A stretch of DNA of 37,997 nt from an uncultured Prevotella sp. (GTDB lineage: Bacteria > Bacteroidota > Bacteroidia > Bacteroidales > Bacteroidaceae): assembly GCA_900322095.1 (NCBI GenBank), contig ONYS01000048.1, positions 1-37,997 on the forward strand, in the 5' to 3' direction. The notes beneath the pieces were generated by a model. That model did not search any database. It had not been told where the DNA came from and was given only the letters and a program-made list of their open reading frames with translations. Within the stretch, counting starts at the first letter, position 1. Every line of letters begins with the position of its first letter. Below, piece after piece: positions 29,021 through 37,472 of this stretch. A program made the position numbers and the translations under genes.

Positions 29021-30908
29021 CTATTTAACTATAACTTTTCTTCCATTGTGGATATAGATGCCATGCTGTACGGGCTTGTTGATGCGCACGCCCTGCAGGG
29101 TGTACCATCCTGTGGCTGTTGCGGGCTTCGTATAGGTGACATCGCTGATGCCCGTCACGGTCGACGTGAGGTCGTTGACAGTGTACTTGCCATTGCTCTT
29201 TGCTGCAATCTCATAGTACTTATCCTCGGTGATCGGACCGATGTCGACCGTCTGGTCTTTACCGTTGCCCTGGTCGAAGATGATGTTGAACGAATAGTCA
29301 GCTGCGTTAACATCGAACGTATGATAGTACCAGTTGTAACCGTCGATAGACTTCGTCGCTGTCATCTTTGTGCCAGGCCAGGAGCCGAGCAGTGTGCTGT
29401 GGCTGCTGGTGTTGTCCCATGCGTAGAAGTAGACGTCGCTCCAGGAGGGATCCTTCAGGTAGACCGTTGCCGTGTGTGGCTCAAAGGACTTGATGACGTA
29501 TTCGCGACTGACGATGCCCTTCACGGTGCCATTGGTGAGCAGTCCTACGGTGAGGGTCTCGTTCGAGCTGATAGTCAACTTTGTTCCGTCGCTCACCTGC
29601 TTGCTGCTTGCCGTCGGTGTGCTACCGTCGGTGGTATAGACGAGTTTGGCGTTGGCATCATTGGACACAGCCTGCAGTGTCACCTGGAATGCATTGGTGT
29701 AGGTGCCGGAGGGAGTTGCCACCCATGCCGTCTCAGCCTCTTTGTTCAGATAGTAGGCGTAGTGATAGCCCGAGAGAATCTTCACGTAGGTAGAGCTGGG
29801 CTCGTAGTCGCTCACGCCATTGCCGACTGCGGCCAGCAGATGAGCATTGTTGCCCTCAGTGGCGACAGCGTAGAGGCTGGCGCTGCTGCGCATGTTGATG
29901 TAGGAACTCGTATTGCTGATGCCTGCAATCTTGCGGGCGTTGATCATGCTCTTGATGTCGGCCTTGTAGGCTTTCCAGTGAGGCAGGAAGACGCAGGGCG
30001 TGCCCGGCATGGCCATCATGAAGGCGTTGGCGGCCAAGGTGTCCTTGAGGATAGGGTCGGGGCTGTAGCCGGATGTGGTGCCGCGGTCCTGCATGTCGTG
30101 GTTCTCCACGAAGGTGACGGCATAGCGGCGATAGCTGCCGTTGTTGTAGTTGTTGTTGACCAGATACTGGTTGCTGCCCAAGAGGTTCACCCACGGAGAA
30201 GGGAACTTTGCAAGCCGTATTGTAATCCTTGATGTGAGAGGCCGCAAAACCTTTCACCATATCGTAGCGGAATCCCGTGTAGCCGAGGTCGTTGAGCAGG
30301 AAGTCCTCATAGGCCTTGATGATGGTCTGCACGTTCGTGCTCTTGTGGTCGAGGTCGCGGCATCCGCTCCAGTCCTCGCCCTCGTCGGTATTGCCCAGCG
30401 TGTAGCCGTTGGCGTCGGCCCAAGTCTTTGTGGCACCGCCGTCGTCGTTGCTGGTGATGTCGGTGGAGGTCATCTGGTAGGTCTTGCCCTTGTAGGTCTC
30501 AACCGGATAGTCCACCCACGAACCGTTGACGCCGAGGTTGTTGCGGTGGTTGACGACGACATCAGCGATGATGCCCGTGCCCTTGGCCTTGAACGTACTG
30601 ATCATGGAACGGAGCTGAGCCTCGGTGCCAAACGAGGAGTTCTGGTCGAAGTAGTAGACCGGTGTGTAGCCCATCACGTTCCATGAAGAGTTGCAGTTGC
30701 CGCTCTGCGGAACCCAGATGAGGGAGAAATATTTTGAGAGTTCGTCCGACTGACTCTCGAGGTTTGACCACTGCGTGTCGACATAACTGTCCCACGAGAA
30801 ACCTTGCAGCATCACGCCCTGATAGTTGTCCTGCCAACCTTGTTGGGCAAGAGCAGTGCAAGGCACAAATGCCAATGCTGCAAGCATTGCGTTGAGATTC
30901 TTTTTCAT
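29021..30908 (-). pseudogene. Secreted GH13 alpha-amylase with CBM26 and T9SS-like tail, internal deletion with frameshift
   Basis: The 5' part (from 30908) encodes a signal peptide (about 1-21) and an alpha-amylase barrel: GIIADVVVNHRNN, nucleophile Asp216 in GFRYDMVKGF and acid/base Glu241 in FSVGE (codon 30188-30186). The expected frame then breaks. From the same bases another frame continues with WVNLLGSNQYLVN, YAVTFVENHD and AMPGTPCVFL. C-terminal domains follow: a chitobiase-like beta domain, a CBM26-like starch-binding module (YLKDPSWSDVYFYAWD) and a type IX secretion-like tail (YTLQGVRINKP...NGRKVIVK). About 50 residues between the Glu and HD motifs are missing. The bases TGGGTGAA at the join read correctly in both frames. 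It may be a true deletion or an assembly error. If intact elsewhere, it would be the surface or extracellular starch-cutting enzyme of this locus. Confidence 0.8.
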
Positions 30909-30970
30909 TATCGTAAAGTTTTTTTAAGTCGTTTTTTGGTTATCGAAAATCTTCCTTTTATCTACCGATG

Positions 30971-30978
30971 CAAAATTA
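30971..30978 (-). promoter_or_regulatory. -7 element of the secreted amylase
   Basis: On the minus strand TAATTTTG occupies 30978-30971, about 60 bases before the ATG at 30908. No TTG or TATTG lies at the normal -33 distance, as at malQ. Confidence 0.55.
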
Positions 30979-31034
30979 CTTGGTTTTCGTCTATTCATAG
31001 CACTTGATATAAATCAATTCCACTAATTTTAAAT

Positions 31035-31046
31035 GTAAACGTTTGC
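31035..31046 (-). promoter_or_regulatory. LacI-family-like operator upstream of the secreted amylase
   Basis: Read towards the amylase, the site is GCAAACGTTTAC, followed by AT, matching the malQ site GCAAACGTTTGC plus AT in sequence and orientation. Its centre (31040.5) is 62.5 bp from the first base of the -7 box (30978), exactly as at malQ. Confidence 0.65.
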
Positions 31047-31052
31047 ACAGCT

Positions 31053-31112
31053 CCATAGCTCCTATATCCCCTATATCCCCTATAGCCCCTATCGCCCCTA
31101 TAGCAACTCTAG
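31053..31112. repeat. 9-nt tandem array, CTATAG type, short copy
   Basis: Seven units start at 31053, 31062, 31071, 31080, 31089, 31098 and 31107, exactly 9 bases apart: variants of CTATATCCC, CTATAGCCC, CTATCGCCC and CTATAGCAA. It is the same unit family as 22205-22315. It lies between the divergent amylase and kinase promoters. Confidence 0.85.
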
Positions 31113-31180
31113 AGCCCCCTCAAAAGCCCCCTCCCCAAAAGATAATCCGCCAATTATTTCCAAAAACCAAGGAAAAAGCG

Positions 31181-31188
31181 TATTTTTG
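31181..31188 (+). promoter_or_regulatory. -7 element of the kinase gene
   Basis: TATTTTTG fits TAnnTTTG and lies about 57 bases before the start at 31245. The leader contains GCCGC (31206-31210) pairing with GCGGC (31222-31226). No -33 element is clear. Confidence 0.5.
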
Positions 31189-31244
31189 CATCTAGCTATA
31201 AAACGGCCGCAGTGTAAGACCGCGGCGACCGGCCTGAAACGAAA

Positions 31245-34200
31245 TTGAACATAAAGAAGATACTCTGCAGCAAACACATGGCGCTCCTGATGGGCTTACT
31301 GTCCCTGGCGGTGCTGATGCTTTCGGCTTGTTCGCCCTCCCAAGATGATGAGGTGGACAAACTGAACACGTCGGCCTATGCCGAACGTTACCGCGACCTG
31401 GCTAAGACGAAGGCGCTGGCCGGGAAGGCACTCGTGCTCGCCCACCAGCGCAGATACGACAGCGGCGAGGCCGAGGCGCTCAACACGCTGGCCTTTGTCG
31501 ACATTGCCCACATGGACTATAAGCATGCCGACAGTCTGCTGCAGCGCGTATCGAAGACCACCGACAATGAGGTGGAACTTCTCGTGAGCGACATCCAGCT
31601 GATGCGACTCTGTCAGCGGCAGTCGCGCAACAAAGATTTCTACGACTTCCGCGAACGGGCCCAGAGGCGGCTGAAGCGCATCGAGGAAGAACAGGACGAA
31701 CTCAACGCCCACGAGCAGAAGCGCATGATCTACGCCTTCAGCGAATACCACATCGTGCTCTCCACCTACCTATATTATATGGGACTGAAAAACGAGTCCT
31801 ACGATGCTCTCTACCAGATTGACCCCCAGGGCGTCATCAACACCGACACCGCACAGTTGCTCAACTACTATTATAATATCGGTTCGGGTGGCGTACTGCG
31901 CGATGGCAACCAGAGCGAGATTGCCCAGCACGAAATGGAATTCCTGATGAACTGCTATTTCATCTCCGTCAATGGCAACTATCCGTATTGGGAGGCCAAC
32001 AGCCTGCAATCGATCAGCGAGCATCTGACCGACCCCAAGACGGGACCGCAACTCTTCCGCGACAACCGCAGTGCCCTGCAGTTTGTCAACTCCGACAATA
32101 TGCCCGATTCGCTGCTGGCCGGCAACCTGGCCCAGCGGTCACTCAACATTTTCCGGCGCTATGGCGACGTCTACCAGATAGCGGGCGGCTACCGTACGCT
32201 GGCCCAGTGCTACTGGAAACTGGAAGATTACAACGACGCCATCTATTATCTCAACCGTGCCCTCGAGAGCAACCCTGTGATACAGCGGGCGCCCGACCTC
32301 GTGGCTTCCATCCGCGAACAGCTGTCGCTCGCCTATTCGGCCATTGACGACAAACAGAAGAGCGACTACAACCGCAACATCTATCTCGACTTGCAGGAGC
32401 AGACGCGCCAGGACCGTCTCATCGAGGCCCGCGCCGGACAGATGGACCGCACCTCGCAGACGCTGAACATCATGCTCGCGGCTGTGGTGCTGATGATTGT
32501 CATCGTCAGCACACTGCTCTATGCCTTCGGTCTCATGCGCCGTCGCAGCGAGCGCCGGTTCTCGACCGACGACCTGCTGAAGCCGCTCATGCAATGGAAC
32601 GAGCGCAACCGCAAGACCTTGAAGCTTGAGGAGGAGAAACACGAAGAGGTGAACGAGCAGATAGCCCTGGCCCGACTCCACCTGCAGGCCGACCGTCGCA
32701 GGAACATGGAGCAACGGGCAAAGATTCATCTCGTCAACAGCATCCGTCCGCTCATCGACCGCATCTCCAATGAGGTGGACCGACTGATGGAGAACAAAGG
32801 CAACGCGGAGCAGCGCAAGGCGCAATACGACTACGTGGCCGAACTGACCGACGAAATCAACCAGCTCAACGCCCTGCTTACGCAGTGGATACAGATGAGA
32901 CAGGGAGAGCTCTCGCTCCACATCGAGAGTTTCCCGCTGCAGCAGTTGTTCGACGTCGTGTCGATGTCGCGCATGGGCTTCCAGCTCAAGGGCCTCAGCC
33001 TCGAAGTGGAGCCGACCGCTGCTGTCGTGAAAGCCGACAAGACGCTGACGCTCTTCATGGTGAACACCCTCGCCGACAACGCCCGCAAGTTTACGCCCCG
33101 CGGCGGCCACGTGAGGATCAGCGCTAAGGAAGCCGCCGACTATGTGGAGGTGGCTGTGAGCGACAACGGCCGCGGCATGACCGAGGAGCAGACCGCCCAT
33201 ATCTTCGATCACAAGCCCATCATCGACAGCCAGGCCAGAGATTCTAGCGTTGCCATCCCCCAGCGCTCTCACGGCTTCGGCCTCATGAACTGCAAGGGCA
33301 TCATCGACAAATACCGCAAGGTGAGCAGAATCTTCGATGTCTGCGCCATCACGGCCGAGAGCGAACTGGGCAAGGGCAGCACCTTCCGCTTCCGCCTGCC
33401 CAAGGGCATCCTGCGCGTCATCGTCGCCATCATGCTCATAGGCGGTTCGCTGGGCGCTCAGGCTTCAACGCCCACCACCAGCAGCGCCAGCCGGGCCCGG
33501 GCCTTCGCCGACAGTTGCTATCAGAGCAATTTGGCCGGCAACTACACCCACACCATAGCAATGGGCGACAGCGTGTGCAAATATCTCAATCAGCAATACG
33601 CCGCCCTCTATCCCGACAGCCTGTGGCGCATGCACATCAACGGCAACGGCCGTGTCGGCGAACTGCAGTGGTTCGCCCATAAGGCAAAGGTCGACTACAA
33701 GGTCATCCTCTCCATGCGCAACGAGTGTGCCGTCGCTGCCCTCGCCTTGCACGACTGGACGCTGTATCAGTACAACAACGACATCTACGTACAGCTCTAC
33801 CATCTGTCGACCGCCGACAACACCCTCGACAACTACGTCAGGCTGATGCAGAAGACGGAGACAAACAAGAACGTGGCCATCGGATTGCTGGCCGTACTGC
33901 TGCTCTGCATCTTCCCCGCCTATTACATGCTCTACTACCGCCACAAGCTCTACGACCACATCTGCATAGAGCGCGTCTACAAGGTCAACGACATCCTGCT
34001 CAGCGACGAGACGGCGGGCGAGAAGATACGCCAGATCGACAACATCTGGAACCACGGTCCGCGCCTCTACAGCGACCGCTTCGATGCCCTCAACCGCATC
34101 GTCACGCAGGTGAGGGACGCCCTGCAGAAGAGCATCGACGCCAAACGCGTGCAGCAGACTTCGCTCGAGCTCGCCGAGGACGAACTGCGACGGGTGAACC

Positions 34201-34751
34201 TGGAAGACGACCGGCTGCACGTGAGCAACAACGTGCTCGACAACTGCCTCTCGACGCTGAAGCACGAGACGATGTATTATCCCTCACGCATCCGGCAGCT
34301 CATCGACGGCAACGAGGACCATCTGCCCATGATGCGCGAAGTGGTGATCTACTACCGTAAGCTCTACTCGCTGCTCTCGGCCCAGGCCATGCGCGCGGCG
34401 GGCAGTGCCTACGCTACCGACACCGACATGACCACCTACTTGATGGACCTGCTCAAGAAGCACGGGGCCGACCTGGACCACCGGCAGGCGACCAACACCG
34501 GAGCCTATACCAAGGTCATCTTGCCGCTCAGCGACAAGCTGTCGGACGACGAGGCCCACAACCTCTTCACGCCACGCACGACAAGCTTCGACTTTCTCAT
34601 CTGCCGGCAGATTGTGCGCGACATGGGCGAGGTGACCAATCTCCGCGCCAGCGGCATACGGGCCGTCAACGAGGAGGGAACAACAAAGATTCTCATTACA
34701 CTACCCAGGAAAATATACGATAAATGGATAAGTTCAAAGTCATCATTGTAG
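31245..34751 (+). CDS. Giant two-sensor membrane histidine kinase-like protein (DUF5112/DUF5113 type)
   Basis: This is a 1168-residue protein with two sensor-kinase halves. Half 1 has an N-terminal signal with lipobox LSAC (Cys29), a TPR-like helical sensor (about 40-400), a transmembrane helix (about 408-430) and a coiled coil. A degenerate His region (His495, KIHLVNSIRPL) precedes a good HATPase with N-box Asn612, SDNGRGM (Asp640) and a HGFGLMN box. Half 2 begins with a second signal-like helix (about 722-740, ending GAQA), a second periplasmic sensor, a transmembrane helix (about 877-899) and a His box LKHETMYYP (His1007). Its final ATPase-like region lacks recognisable N and G boxes. I associate the sensor domains with Pfam DUF5112 and DUF5113. 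The start is TTG at 31245, giving a basic N-terminus; ATG at 31278 is the alternative. It overlaps the response regulator gene by 28 bases. Confidence 0.82.
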   Translation: MNIKKILCSKHMALLMGLLSLAVLMLSACSPSQDDEVDKLNTSAYAERYRDLAKTKALAGKALVLAHQRRYDSGEAEALNTLAFVDIAHMDYKHADSLLQRVSKTTDNEVELLVSDIQLMRLCQRQSRNKDFYDFRERAQRRLKRIEEEQDELNAHEQKRMIYAFSEYHIVLSTYLYYMGLKNESYDALYQIDPQGVINTDTAQLLNYYYNIGSGGVLRDGNQSEIAQHEMEFLMNCYFISVNGNYPYWEANSLQSISEHLTDPKTGPQLFRDNRSALQFVNSDNMPDSLLAGNLAQRSLNIFRRYGDVYQIAGGYRTLAQCYWKLEDYNDAIYYLNRALESNPVIQRAPDLVASIREQLSLAYSAIDDKQKSDYNRNIYLDLQEQTRQDRLIEARAGQMDRTSQTLNIMLAAVVLMIVIVSTLLYAFGLMRRRSERRFSTDDLLKPLMQWNERNRKTLKLEEEKHEEVNEQIALARLHLQADRRRNMEQRAKIHLVNSIRPLIDRISNEVDRLMENKGNAEQRKAQYDYVAELTDEINQLNALLTQWIQMRQGELSLHIESFPLQQLFDVVSMSRMGFQLKGLSLEVEPTAAVVKADKTLTLFMVNTLADNARKFTPRGGHVRISAKEAADYVEVAVSDNGRGMTEEQTAHIFDHKPIIDSQARDSSVAIPQRSHGFGLMNCKGIIDKYRKVSRIFDVCAITAESELGKGSTFRFRLPKGILRVIVAIMLIGGSLGAQASTPTTSSASRARAFADSCYQSNLAGNYTHTIAMGDSVCKYLNQQYAALYPDSLWRMHINGNGRVGELQWFAHKAKVDYKVILSMRNECAVAALALHDWTLYQYNNDIYVQLYHLSTADNTLDNYVRLMQKTETNKNVAIGLLAVLLLCIFPAYYMLYYRHKLYDHICIERVYKVNDILLSDETAGEKIRQIDNIWNHGPRLYSDRFDALNRIVTQVRDALQKSIDAKRVQQTSLELAEDELRRVNLEDDRLHVSNNVLDNCLSTLKHETMYYPSRIRQLIDGNEDHLPMMREVVIYYRKLYSLLSAQAMRAAGSAYATDTDMTTYLMDLLKKHGADLDHRQATNTGAYTKVILPLSDKLSDDEAHNLFTPRTTSFDFLICRQIVRDMGEVTNLRASGIRAVNEEGTTKILITLPRKIYDKWISSKSSL

Positions 34752-35449
34752 AAGACGTGCCTCTCGAACTGAAAGGCACCGAAGGCATCATCAAAAGCGA
34801 CATTCCCGAAGCCGAAATCATCGGGACCGCCGATTCCGACACCGCCTATTGGCGGCTCATCAAGCAGCAACTGCCCGAACTGGTGCTGCTCGACCTCGGA
34901 CTGGGCGGCTCCACCACCGTCGGCGTAGAGATTTGCCGGCAGACCAAACAGCAGTTTCCGCAAGTGAAGGTGCTCATCTTTACCGGTGAGATTCTCAACG
35001 AGAAGCTGTGGGTCGACGTGCTCGACGCCGGTTGCGACGGCATCATCCTCAAGACGGGCGAGATGCTCACGCGCAGCGATGTGCTCAGCGTCGTCGAGGG
35101 CAAGCGCATGGTGTTCAACCAGCCCATTCTCAAGCGCATTGTGGAGCGTTTCAAGCAGAGCGTCAACGCCTCACTGTTGCGCCAGGAAGCCCTTGTCAAC
35201 TATGAGATCGACGAATACGATGAACGCTTCCTGCGCCACCTTGCCCTCGGCTACACCAAGGAGCAAATCACGAATCTGCGCGGCATGCCCTTTGGCGTGA
35301 AGAGTCTGGAGAAGAGGCAGAACGAACTCGTGCAAAAGCTCTTCCCCGACGGCAACGGCGGAGTGGGCGTCAACGCCACCCGACTTGTGGTGCGCGCCAT
35401 CGAGTTGCACATCCTCGATGTCGACAATCTGCATCACGACGAGGAATAA
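34724..35449 (+). CDS. Two-component response regulator
   Basis: This 241-residue protein has an N-terminal receiver domain (about 4-125) with the acidic pair Glu10-Asp11, the phosphoacceptor Asp57 in LLDLGLGG, Thr87 and Lys110. The C-terminal part (about 160-235) has a LuxR-like helix-turn-helix pattern (DERFLRHLALGYTKEQITNL) but is not a textbook GerE domain. It overlaps the end of the giant kinase gene by 28 bases in another frame, so the two are translationally linked and surely act together. Targets are unknown. Nothing in the window ties it to the starch genes except position. Confidence 0.88.
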   Translation: MDKFKVIIVEDVPLELKGTEGIIKSDIPEAEIIGTADSDTAYWRLIKQQLPELVLLDLGLGGSTTVGVEICRQTKQQFPQVKVLIFTGEILNEKLWVDVLDAGCDGIILKTGEMLTRSDVLSVVEGKRMVFNQPILKRIVERFKQSVNASLLRQEALVNYEIDEYDERFLRHLALGYTKEQITNLRGMPFGVKSLEKRQNELVQKLFPDGNGGVGVNATRLVVRAIELHILDVDNLHHDEE

Positions 35450-35487
35450 GCTGTCCTCTGCTTCTCTGAGAAAGAAGGAACGCGACA

Positions 35488-36099
35488 ATGAGTAATAGAA
35501 CAAACAGGATTTTCGGCACCATCGCGCTGCTGCTGGTTGTGGCTCAGGCGTTGGCAATCATTGGGTCGTGGCTCATCACTGCCGCCATGCCCCAGCTGTC
35601 GCTGCGCTCTCTGCTCAGCGCCGAGGGGATACGCTGGTTCTGCGGCCACATCGACGACAACCTGGCCCAGCCGCTGCTGGTCTGGCTCATCCTTGCCGCC
35701 ATCACGTGGGGAGTTGTCGACCGCAGCCGCATCATCAGTGCCCTGCGCAACCTCAGGCGACTCGACTATCGTCAGCGCTTCGCCCTCCGCCTGGTCGCCG
35801 CCGAGGCTGTGGCCGCTGCTGTCATGCTGTTCCTGCTCACCTCTGTTCCCCATGCCATCCTGCTCGGCGTGACCGGACACCTCTTTCCCAGCAGCTTCTC
35901 CCAAGGCTTCGTCTTCATCGTCTGCTTTTGTCTGACGCTCTTTGCCGTCACCTACGGAACGATGAGCGGCACGCTGCGCGGCATGGGAGGCGTGTTCAAC
36001 GCCCTCACGGCCGGCATCATACAGTGGCGGTTCGTCTGGCCGCTGTATATCCTTTCTGTTCAACTTTGGTTTTCACTGAAATTCATTCTTCTGTTATGA
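35488..36099 (+). CDS. Polytopic membrane protein, unknown function
   Basis: This 203-residue protein has about five or six hydrophobic segments, near 8-34, 61-77, 103-131, 140-161 and 169-203. A basic cytoplasmic loop (RLDYRQRFALR) and the segment LRSLLSAEGIRWFCGHIDDN lie between helices. I do not recognise a named family with confidence. It could be a fragment or relative of a transporter, but the ORF has a clear start and ends with a 4-base overlap (ATGA) onto the TTD14-like gene. It starts 38 bases after the response regulator. The coupling suggests that it works with the downstream protein. Confidence 0.72.
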   Translation: MSNRTNRIFGTIALLLVVAQALAIIGSWLITAAMPQLSLRSLLSAEGIRWFCGHIDDNLAQPLLVWLILAAITWGVVDRSRIISALRNLRRLDYRQRFALRLVAAEAVAAAVMLFLLTSVPHAILLGVTGHLFPSSFSQGFVFIVCFCLTLFAVTYGTMSGTLRGMGGVFNALTAGIIQWRFVWPLYILSVQLWFSLKFILLL

Positions 36100-37193
36100 G
36101 TCAAATCAAGAAAATAGTACTCACCGGCGGACCCTGCGCCGGAAAGACCACTGCTCTGGTGCGCACCATCGAGCACTTCACCAGCCTCGGATTCAAAGTC
36201 TTCACCATTCCCGAGGTGCCCACAATGTTCTCGCAGGCAGGCGTAGACTACACAACGCCCAACCGCGACTTCTTCTACGAAGAGGAGAAGGCCACACTGC
36301 AGACGCAACTCGAGTTGGAAGACCACTTTGCCCGCATGGCCGAGGCGAGCGGAATGCCCGCCATCATCGTCTGCGACCGTGGCACGATGGACATCTCCGC
36401 CTACATGGAGCCCGCCCTCTGGGACCGGCTGACGAAGGATGTCGGCACGACTACGCCCGAGCTTCGCGATAAGCGCTACGATGCCGTGCTCCATCTTGTC
36501 TCGGCTGCCGATGGAGCAGAGCAGTTCTACACCACCGCCAACAACAAGGAACGCCGCGAGACCGCCGACGAGGAGGGACTGCGCATGGCGCGCGAACTCG
36601 ACAAGAGAGTCATCGCCGCCTGGACCGGCCACCCGCACCTGCGCGTCATCAACAATCACGAGAACTTCGAGGCCAAGATTCATCGCGTCTTGAAAGAGAT
36701 ATCCAACGTGCTCGGTCTGGCACAGCCCATCACCGAGGAGCGCAAATACGTGGTGGAGATTACCGGGCCCGTACCCGATGCCATCGAGAGCGACATCGTG
36801 CAGACCTACCTCAGTTCCGACCCGAACACGGAGTCGCGACTGCGCCAGCGCACGTGGGAAGGAAAGTGCGTCTACGTGCTCACCACGAAGACGCGTGTCT
36901 CCGAACACGAGCAAGTGGAGACAGAGCGCCAGATCACGTCGAACGTCTATCATTCGCTCCTGCAGCAGGCCGACCCCTACCGCCACACGATACGCAAGCA
37001 CCGCATGAGCTTCATCTGGAAAGGCCAATACTTCGAAGTAGACTCGTTTCAGGAGCCCATCAACAACCTGGTGATTCTCGAGACCAAAGGCGTCGAGGAC
37101 ACGGAACAGGTGCGTTTTCCGCCGTTTATCAAAGTGGTGAAGGACATCACCGCCAACACCAACTACTATAATTATAACCTCGCGCTGAGGTGA
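36096..37193 (+). CDS. TTD14-like ATP/GTP-binding protein with CYTH-like domain
   Basis: This 365-residue protein has an N-terminal P-loop domain (AAA_28 type) with Walker A GGPCAGKTT at about 10-18 and CDRGTMDISAYM as the probable Walker B/switch region. The C-terminal part (about 215-365) is a CYTH/triphosphate-tunnel-like domain with alternating charged strands (RLRQRTWEGK, ILETKGVEDTEQ). This layout matches eukaryotic TRPL translocation defect protein 14 and its bacterial relatives. Longer in-frame starts exist from 35568, but they run through the previous gene. The ATG at 36096 overlaps the upstream stop and begins just before the P-loop, so it is chosen. It probably binds a nucleotide and a phosphorylated ligand; the cellular role is unknown. 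Confidence 0.85.
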   Translation: MSQIKKIVLTGGPCAGKTTALVRTIEHFTSLGFKVFTIPEVPTMFSQAGVDYTTPNRDFFYEEEKATLQTQLELEDHFARMAEASGMPAIIVCDRGTMDISAYMEPALWDRLTKDVGTTTPELRDKRYDAVLHLVSAADGAEQFYTTANNKERRETADEEGLRMARELDKRVIAAWTGHPHLRVINNHENFEAKIHRVLKEISNVLGLAQPITEERKYVVEITGPVPDAIESDIVQTYLSSDPNTESRLRQRTWEGKCVYVLTTKTRVSEHEQVETERQITSNVYHSLLQQADPYRHTIRKHRMSFIWKGQYFEVDSFQEPINNLVILETKGVEDTEQVRFPPFIKVVKDITANTNYYNYNLALR

Positions 37194-37200
37194 AGGTTCT

Positions 37201-37344
37201 GACTGGTCGGACTAATCAGACTAATCGGACCAGTCGGACCGGTCGGACTAATCTGACCAGTCAGACTAGTCCGAAAAGTCGGAAAAGTCCGACCAGTCCG
37301 AAAACTCTGAAACTCCAGAAAACTCTGAAACTCCAGAAAACTCC
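37201..37344. repeat. 9-nt tandem array, GAnnnGTCn type, long copy
   Basis: Sixteen units start every 9 bases from 37201 to 37336 without a slip. Early units resemble GACTAATCG and GACCGGTCG; later ones drift to GAAAAGTCC and then alternate GAAAACTCT and GAAACTCCA. It begins 7 bases after the TTD14-like stop. The array matches the family at 24488-24595. Confidence 0.9.
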
Positions 37345-37373
37345 TGCCTCACAATAAAAAACCAGCATTTTTC

Positions 37374-37404
37374 TTTGACATCCAACAGGAAAGGCTTAAC
37401 TTTG
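37374..37404 (+). promoter_or_regulatory. Promoter of the TraB/GumN gene
   Basis: TTTG (37374-37377), 19 bases, then TAACTTTG (37397-37404): a full match to the Bacteroidetes consensus TTTG-N19-TAnnTTTG. The leader to the ATG at 37473 is about 60 nt. Confidence 0.75.
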
Positions 37405-37472
37405 CAGCAAGCAAGCAATTGTAAATGATAAATCACACGCCTTCGAATCAAAATAAACAAACAATAAGAACA

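Noticed and set aside
35568-36095. Long N-terminal extension of the TTD14-like protein
   Set aside because: The added part is Arg/His/Ala-rich out-of-frame translation of the upstream membrane protein. The ATG at 36096 sits at the coupled stop and just before the P-loop.
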